Positions 60,242 to 64,000 of a stretch of 64,000 nt of DNA are shown here, piece after piece. A program made the position numbers and the translations under genes. Numbering within the stretch: the first letter of the stretch is position 1; the number at the start of each line of letters is the position of its first letter. The stretch lies in contig NZ_JACAOA010000005.1 in assembly GCF_014049385.1 (NCBI RefSeq), forward strand, positions 47,390-111,389, given 5' to 3'. The notes under the pieces are model-generated. The model was not told where the DNA came from. It saw only the letters and a program-made list of their open reading frames with translations, and made no database searches. The stretch is from Ruoffia halotolerans. Lineage in GTDB: Bacteria > Bacillota > Bacilli > Lactobacillales > Aerococcaceae.

Positions 60242-61576
60242 TTATAATTCATCTTGTTCTTCTTGCTCTTCAAGTAATTCATCATAATCTTGCTCATGAT
60301 CATGCTCAACTTCAGAAATTGCGTCCTCTACAGCTTCAGCATCGTAATTATTCTCATCTAGATCTTGCTCTTCAAGTTGTTCATTGACACTATCTTGTTC
60401 TTCAATTTCTTCAATTTCTTCTATCTCTTCTACATCAGCAATAATTTCAGCTTCATCGAATGCATCATACTCTTCGGTTAATTCTACTTCATTGTTAACT
60501 AAGTAATCTTCTTCGATTTCAGCACTTTGTTCTGATAAATACTCTTCATAAGCTGTTTCTGATTTAATATCTATCTTATGTGATGTTAAACGCGCAGCTA
60601 AGCGAGCATTTTGCCCTTTTTTACCGATTGCTAACGATAATTGGTAATCTGGCACTACAACGATACAAGAGTTTCCTTCTTCTTCAAAAATTACATTAAT
60701 AACTTCTGCAGGACTCATAGCGTTACGGATAAATGTTGCAGGGTCTTCACTATACTCAATAATATCCATGTTCTCACCATTAAGTTCATTCACGATTGTT
60801 TGTACACGTTGTCCTTTTTGACCCACACATGTACCAACTGGGTCAATATTCTCATCACGAGATCTTACCGCTACTTTCGAACGGTCTCCTGCTTCACGTG
60901 AAATTGAGACAATCTCAACAATCCCATCATAAATCTCTGGCACTTCTTGTTCAAATAATCTGCGTAAGAAATCTGGATGTGAACGACTCACGACCACTTG
61001 TGGTCCACGAGGAGTTTTATCAATTTTTGACACATACACTTTCACACGTTCGTCAATTTCTAAGTTTTCTCCAGCAATTTGTTCACGGATAGGCATTACT
61101 GCCTCAACTTTATCTAAATTGATATAAACAATTCCTTTTTCGAAACGTTCAACAGTCCCAGTTAAAATCTCATCTTCATATTGAATGAATTCATTGTAAA
61201 TAATGTCTCGTTCAGCTTCACGAATACGTTGCATTACAACGTGTTTAGCTGTTTGAGTGGCAATACGACCAAAATCGTTTGGTGTTACTTCGAATTTGAT
61301 TTTGTCGCCGATTTCATAAGCACGATTAATTTCTAAAGCTTCTTCCAATGAAATTTCAAAAGTAGGATCATACTTAGTTTCTACGACTTCTTTCACTGAA
61401 AATACTTTGATTGATCCACTTTCTTCGTCAAATTCTACTTCTACGTTTTGTGCATTATCGTATCTTTTTTTATAAGCTAATACTAAAGCCGATTCGAGAG
61501 CTTCCTTGATGACCTGACTAGATATTCCTTTTTCTTCTTCAAGAATCTGCATAGCTTGTACTAAATCTTTACTCAT
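60242..61576 (-). CDS. nusA: Transcription factor NusA with long acidic tail
   Basis: A 444-residue NusA: N-terminal RNA-polymerase-binding domain (1-125), S1 (about 135-200), KH1 (about 230-275, PVGTCVGQKGQRVQ) and KH2 (about 300-345, LAIGKKGQNARLAARLT). A 94-residue tail follows, with about 45 Asp/Glu and no Lys or Arg, including the repeat E-E-I-E-E-I-E-E. B. subtilis NusA ends near the KH2 domain. The ATG at 61576 follows AAGGTG; the GTG at 61588 overlaps that site. Operon: rimP upstream, ylxR downstream. Confidence 0.97.
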   Translation of the reverse strand: MSKDLVQAMQILEEEKGISSQVIKEALESALVLAYKKRYDNAQNVEVEFDEESGSIKVFSVKEVVETKYDPTFEISLEEALEINRAYEIGDKIKFEVTPNDFGRIATQTAKHVVMQRIREAERDIIYNEFIQYEDEILTGTVERFEKGIVYINLDKVEAVMPIREQIAGENLEIDERVKVYVSKIDKTPRGPQVVVSRSHPDFLRRLFEQEVPEIYDGIVEIVSISREAGDRSKVAVRSRDENIDPVGTCVGQKGQRVQTIVNELNGENMDIIEYSEDPATFIRNAMSPAEVINVIFEEEGNSCIVVVPDYQLSLAIGKKGQNARLAARLTSHKIDIKSETAYEEYLSEQSAEIEEDYLVNNEVELTEEYDAFDEAEIIADVEEIEEIEEIEEQDSVNEQLEEQDLDENNYDAEAVEDAISEVEHDHEQDYDELLEEQEEQDEL

Positions 61577-61600
61577 CTTCTTAATCACCTTATTATTTTT

Positions 61601-62074
61601 TTAGAATTTAATTGCTAAACGGAGTTTTGATACCGCATCGCGTTTAATTTCGAGTACTTTTTTTCTTGTCTTAATTGTCACTTCAATTTGGAACATTTCA
61701 TCTGTGACTTCTAATAAAGTACCTTCATGAAATTTCTCTCCAAATTGTGGTACGTAATAATCTAAATGGATATATTCGCCCACTGCATTTAAGATATCTT
61801 GTTCAGTTTTTAATGGTCGTTCAGCACCTGGCGATGACACTTCTAAAAAATATGCTTTTGGAAATGGATCTGGGCTAATCTGATCGAGTGCCTCACTTAG
61901 TTTTTCGCTAATTTCCGCACAATCTTCAATATCTATTCCCTTTTCTTTATCGGCATAGACTCTCAAGTACCAGTTTGGTCCCTCTTTTAAATATTCAACA
62001 TCAACCAAATAACAATTTTCTGATTCTACAATTGGCTCAATTACTGGAACTACGGACTCAATAACTTTACTCAA
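61601..62074 (-). CDS. rimP: Ribosome maturation factor RimP
   Basis: A 157-residue protein for 30S assembly. VFLEVSSPGAERPL-like FLEVSSPGAERPLK, the N-terminal YLVDVEYLKEGPNWYLRVYAD and the C-terminal Sm-like fold are visible. The start is TTG at 62074, with GAGGTG five bases upstream. First gene of rimP-nusA-ylxR-ylxQ-infB-rbfA, behind a structured leader. Confidence 0.95.
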   Translation of the reverse strand: MSKVIESVVPVIEPIVESENCYLVDVEYLKEGPNWYLRVYADKEKGIDIEDCAEISEKLSEALDQISPDPFPKAYFLEVSSPGAERPLKTEQDILNAVGEYIHLDYYVPQFGEKFHEGTLLEVTDEMFQIEVTIKTRKKVLEIKRDAVSKLRLAIKF

Positions 62075-62121
62075 TATTTCACCTCATCCTTTAAATTAAA
62101 TTCTTAGTTATAAATATGAAA

Positions 62122-62145
62122 GGAGCAAGCGTCGCCGCTCACTCC
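62122..62145 (-). promoter_or_regulatory. GNRA-capped hairpin in the rimP leader
   Basis: Minus-strand RNA forms GGAGTGAGCG / CGCTTGCTCC, ten pairs with two G-U, around a GCGA tetraloop. It is GC-rich in an AT-rich leader of about 90 bases and has no strong T run after it, so it looks like a structured leader rather than a plain terminator. Confidence 0.65.
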
Positions 62146-62172
62146 TCCCCGTCTCTTCTAAATTCCTTAACC

Positions 62173-62201
62173 AATATACCACAAATCTTTAAAATGTACA
62201 A
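62173..62201 (-). promoter_or_regulatory. Promoter of the rimP-nusA-infB operon
   Basis: TTGTAC at 62196-62201, 17-base spacer, TATATT at 62173-62178 on the minus strand; RNA starts near 62166. Confidence 0.7.
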
Positions 62202-62225
62202 GTAACAGCTTCTTTAAAGCATTCC

Positions 62226-62264
62226 AAATAAAAAACCTTCAATCAAAATATGATCAAAGGTTTT
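62226..62264 (-). terminator. Terminator after the 146-residue unknown gene
   Basis: Stem AACCTTTGATCA / TTGATTGAAGGTT-type with TTTTTT tail on the minus strand. Confidence 0.82.
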
Positions 62265-62272
62265 AATTCAAG

Positions 62273-62713
62273 TTAATTTGGGTAAATATCATTCACATGA
62301 TTGTTTACATCGATTACTAAGTATAATTTTTCATCTTGAATTTTTCCTGACATAAATCTATTCACTGTACCACTTTCTTCAGTTACTTCGAATGGGAAGT
62401 AAACTTCTTCACTTTCATCATTGTCCCATACGACTGTCAATCGTTCAATATCTTGATTTTTAATCACTGTCTCAAACATACCAGCTTCTAGACCACCTTG
62501 ATTAATATCTGTTGTTTGAAAAGTATCTGCTTCAGGTAGTAATTCCATTCTGAAAGCTTCTGAAGGATGAATCTCAACAATTTCTCCATCATTAATTCTA
62601 CCTAAACTTGTTGAAACGCGTTTAATCCACATGTCGCCGACTAATTCTACTGGAATTTCCCATTGGCCACCATTATGAAAATGAAAATTAAATTTCTGAA
62701 CCTTTCTTCCCAT
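62273..62713 (-). CDS. Hypothetical protein, 146 residues
   Basis: Not recognised. The protein is acidic, with many beta-prone stretches (KVQKFNFHFHNGGQWEIPVELV, RLTVVWDNDESEEVYFPFEV, EKLYLVIDVNNHV) and no signal or membrane span. The FHFHNGG run near residue 9 has two His. I start at the ATG at 62713: AAAGGGGAG lies upstream and a promoter at 62756-62783 puts the RNA start near 62749, excluding the ATG at 62767. Single-gene unit with its own promoter and terminator, between the rimP operon and the metQ-like gene. Confidence 0.8.
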   Translation of the reverse strand: MGRKVQKFNFHFHNGGQWEIPVELVGDMWIKRVSTSLGRINDGEIVEIHPSEAFRMELLPEADTFQTTDINQGGLEAGMFETVIKNQDIERLTVVWDNDESEEVYFPFEVTEESGTVNRFMSGKIQDEKLYLVIDVNNHVNDIYPN

Positions 62714-62755
62714 TACAGTTCTCCCCTTTAAGCTATATAGTTTTCTTATAAACTT

Positions 62756-62783
62756 ATTATAACACATTTTTTTGACGAGTCCA
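62756..62783 (-). promoter_or_regulatory. Promoter of the 146-residue unknown gene
   Basis: TGGACT at 62778-62783, 16-base spacer, TATAAT at 62756-62761, with TG before the -10 (extended). Confidence 0.65.
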
Positions 62784-62959
62784 GAAGTTTGTTATCTTTT
62801 TCACAATTAAATCATGTGATTAAATCAGCGTTTAATTCACTTAAATTTAATATGAAACTTTTTCATGTGAATAAAAAACACATCAATCTGTTATATTATA
62901 TTTTTATTATCTGTTATATTTATTTAAGACCAATTTTATTTCTTATGATTAAAAAGTTG

Positions 62960-62968
62960 TGCTATAAT
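62960..62968 (+). promoter_or_regulatory. Extended -10 promoter of the metQ-like gene
   Basis: TGCTATAAT on the plus strand (TATAAT 62963-62968), 35 bases before the ATG. No S-box, T-box or other riboswitch is seen in the 236-base gap. Confidence 0.6.
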
Positions 62969-63003
62969 TCTATTCATATTGAATTGAGAGGATGTTTATA
63001 TAA

Positions 63004-63882
63004 ATGAAAAAAACTATAAAACTGTTGCTTTTTGGTTTGTTATTATTCTTAGTCTTAGAACCAATGGCCCCTGCTAAAGCTGAGGTAATTTCCGAGGAAT
63101 TTGTAGGTGAAACTGTGACTATCGGAACGGTCGGTGAAGAATTGGCTGATATATGGGAGTTTGTTGCTGATAAAGCTGAGGAAGATGGCATTGAATTAGA
63201 CATAGTCTTGTTTACTGACTATAATACTCCTAATATTTCTTTAGTTGATGGCTCATTGGATATGAACGCTTATCAACATACCGACTTCTTAAATGAGTGG
63301 AATGATGCAAATGAAACAAATTTAGTTTCTATTGGAAATACTTTTGCTACTCCTTTGCGTTTCTTTTCTGAAAAGCATAATTCTATTGATGATTTACCTG
63401 AAGGGGCGATCATTGCTATTCCAAATGATTTGGCAAGTAGCTCTTACGCCTTACAAATCTTAGATTATGCTGAGCTTATTAAACTAGATGAATCAATTGA
63501 TGCCTTACCTACTGTGAATGACATCGTTGAAAATCCAAATAATTATGAAATCATAGAATTGGAAGCTGCTCAAATTCCAGCTGCCATGGCCGATGTTGAT
63601 ATGGGAGTGATTCATCAGGTCTACTTAGAAAGTACTGACTTTGAACCAAATGATGCTATCTATTCTTATGGCCACAATACAGAAACATTCAATTATAATC
63701 GCTTAAACACCATTACGGTTCGTGAAGAAGATCAAGACAACCCACTATACCAATATATTGTAGATTTATATCAATCTGACGATGTTGCAGACTATATTGA
63801 AGAAATTTCAAATGGTGGTCATATTCCTGCTTGGATATTATTAGAAGAATACGAAGCAAGTCTTGAGAATGAAAGTAATTAA
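63004..63882 (+). CDS. MetQ/NlpA-family substrate-binding protein, no lipobox
   Basis: A 292-residue binding protein of the NlpA/MetQ family (VTIGTVGEELADIWEFVADKAEEDG, LDMNAYQHTDFLNEW, IPNDLASSSYALQIL, LEAAQIPAAMADVDMGVI). The usual ligand is methionine, though the family also binds dipeptides. The signal peptide ends at about residue 26 (APAKA-EV) and has no Cys, whereas relatives are lipoproteins. GAGAGGATG precedes the ATG. No metN or metI follows: a terminator comes next. Ligand and partner transporter are unknown. Confidence 0.88.
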   Translation: MKKTIKLLLFGLLLFLVLEPMAPAKAEVISEEFVGETVTIGTVGEELADIWEFVADKAEEDGIELDIVLFTDYNTPNISLVDGSLDMNAYQHTDFLNEWNDANETNLVSIGNTFATPLRFFSEKHNSIDDLPEGAIIAIPNDLASSSYALQILDYAELIKLDESIDALPTVNDIVENPNNYEIIELEAAQIPAAMADVDMGVIHQVYLESTDFEPNDAIYSYGHNTETFNYNRLNTITVREEDQDNPLYQYIVDLYQSDDVADYIEEISNGGHIPAWILLEEYEASLENESN

Positions 63883-63949
63883 TTATTTATTTTGTGATCA
63901 TCACAACTTCAAGAAACGATACCGTTTGTAGTTATTCTTAAAAACAAAA

Positions 63950-63992
63950 ACGCGCGTAGAAAGTAAGACTTCTCTAGCTTTCTACGCGCGTT
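63950..63992 (+). terminator. Terminator after the metQ-like gene
   Basis: Stem ACGCGCGTAGAAAG / CTTTCTACGCGCGT with six T on the plus strand. The A run on the other side could also serve a convergent gene beyond the window. Confidence 0.92.
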
Positions 63993-64000
63993 TTTTAAGG

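Noticed and set aside
62768..63003. Search for a Met-related riboswitch before the metQ-like gene
   Set aside because: No S-box, T-box or terminator hairpin is visible; only an extended -10.
62789..63007. 72-codon frame in the gap before the metQ-like gene
   Set aside because: No RBS, AT-rich random composition, and it runs through the metQ promoter.
63910..63930. AAACGATACCGTTT near the right end, like a catabolite response element
   Set aside because: It lacks the conserved spacing and outer bases of a cre site and lies after the metQ-like gene.

Overview
This window is a chromosomal segment of a low-GC Gram-positive bacterium, most likely a member of the Lactobacillales. The evidence is AT-rich codon use, AGGAGG ribosome binding sites, LPXTG proteins, a T-box, HrcA/CIRCE control, the order hrcA-grpE-dnaK-dnaJ followed by lepA, and the block rimP-nusA-ylxR-ylxQ-infB-rbfA. 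An Aerococcaceae/Carnobacteriaceae-type host would fit, but that is a guess. No phage, IS element, rRNA, tRNA or CRISPR array is visible. Almost all genes lie on the minus strand.

Layout. 1-1.1 kb: an amino-acid ABC permease behind a T-box whose specifier reads as an arginine codon. 1.1-3.1 kb: a thioredoxin-like protein and a large LPXTG surface protein. 3.2-8.6 kb: an apparent nuclease-pyruvate carboxylase-CapA operon. 8.7-10.7 kb: an orphan PTS EIIB protein divergent from an AraC regulator. 10.7-11.0 kb: nrdH with tandem NrdR boxes. 11.0-15.0 kb: a tryptophan-type ABC transporter (TrpX/Y/Z) plus an S66 peptidase, preceded by a leader peptide with Trp-Gln-Ser-Trp and two tandem terminators with alternative pairings. 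15-16.8 kb: rqcH. 16.9-23.4 kb: ppaC, parC, parE, and divergent plsY. 23.4-31 kb: lacX-like, hslU, hslV, xerC, topA, dprA. 30.8-35.5 kb: yozE-deoD-ctpA-lepB-rbgA-rnhB. 35.6-36.6 kb: a 57-residue unknown protein and a hemolysin III family protein. 36.6-43.1 kb: uup-like ABC-F, thyA, folA, purB, proC, pip. 43.1-49 kb: an ABC exporter, a 60-residue LPXTG protein, fhs, lepA. 49-54 kb: dnaJ, dnaK, grpE, hrcA. 54-57 kb: yitT, ribF, truB. 57-62 kb: rbfA, infB, ylxQ, ylxR, nusA, rimP. 62-64 kb: an unknown protein and an orphan MetQ/NlpA-type binding protein.

Most of this is housekeeping (translation initiation, ribosome assembly and quality control, protein folding, topology, folate/one-carbon metabolism). 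The interest lies in regulation. There is an apparent ribosome-mediated Trp attenuator with a multi-hairpin cascade, an Arg T-box, a terminator whose stem is also a CIRCE-like operator, tandem NrdR boxes, and a GNRA-capped hairpin leading the rimP operon. Odd proteins include a minimal LPXTG protein with about seven mature residues, two ABC binding proteins without a lipobox cysteine, and a NusA with a 94-residue acidic tail. No wholly new multi-gene system was found. The Trp attenuator with its co-transcribed S66 peptidase is the strongest candidate for follow-up.
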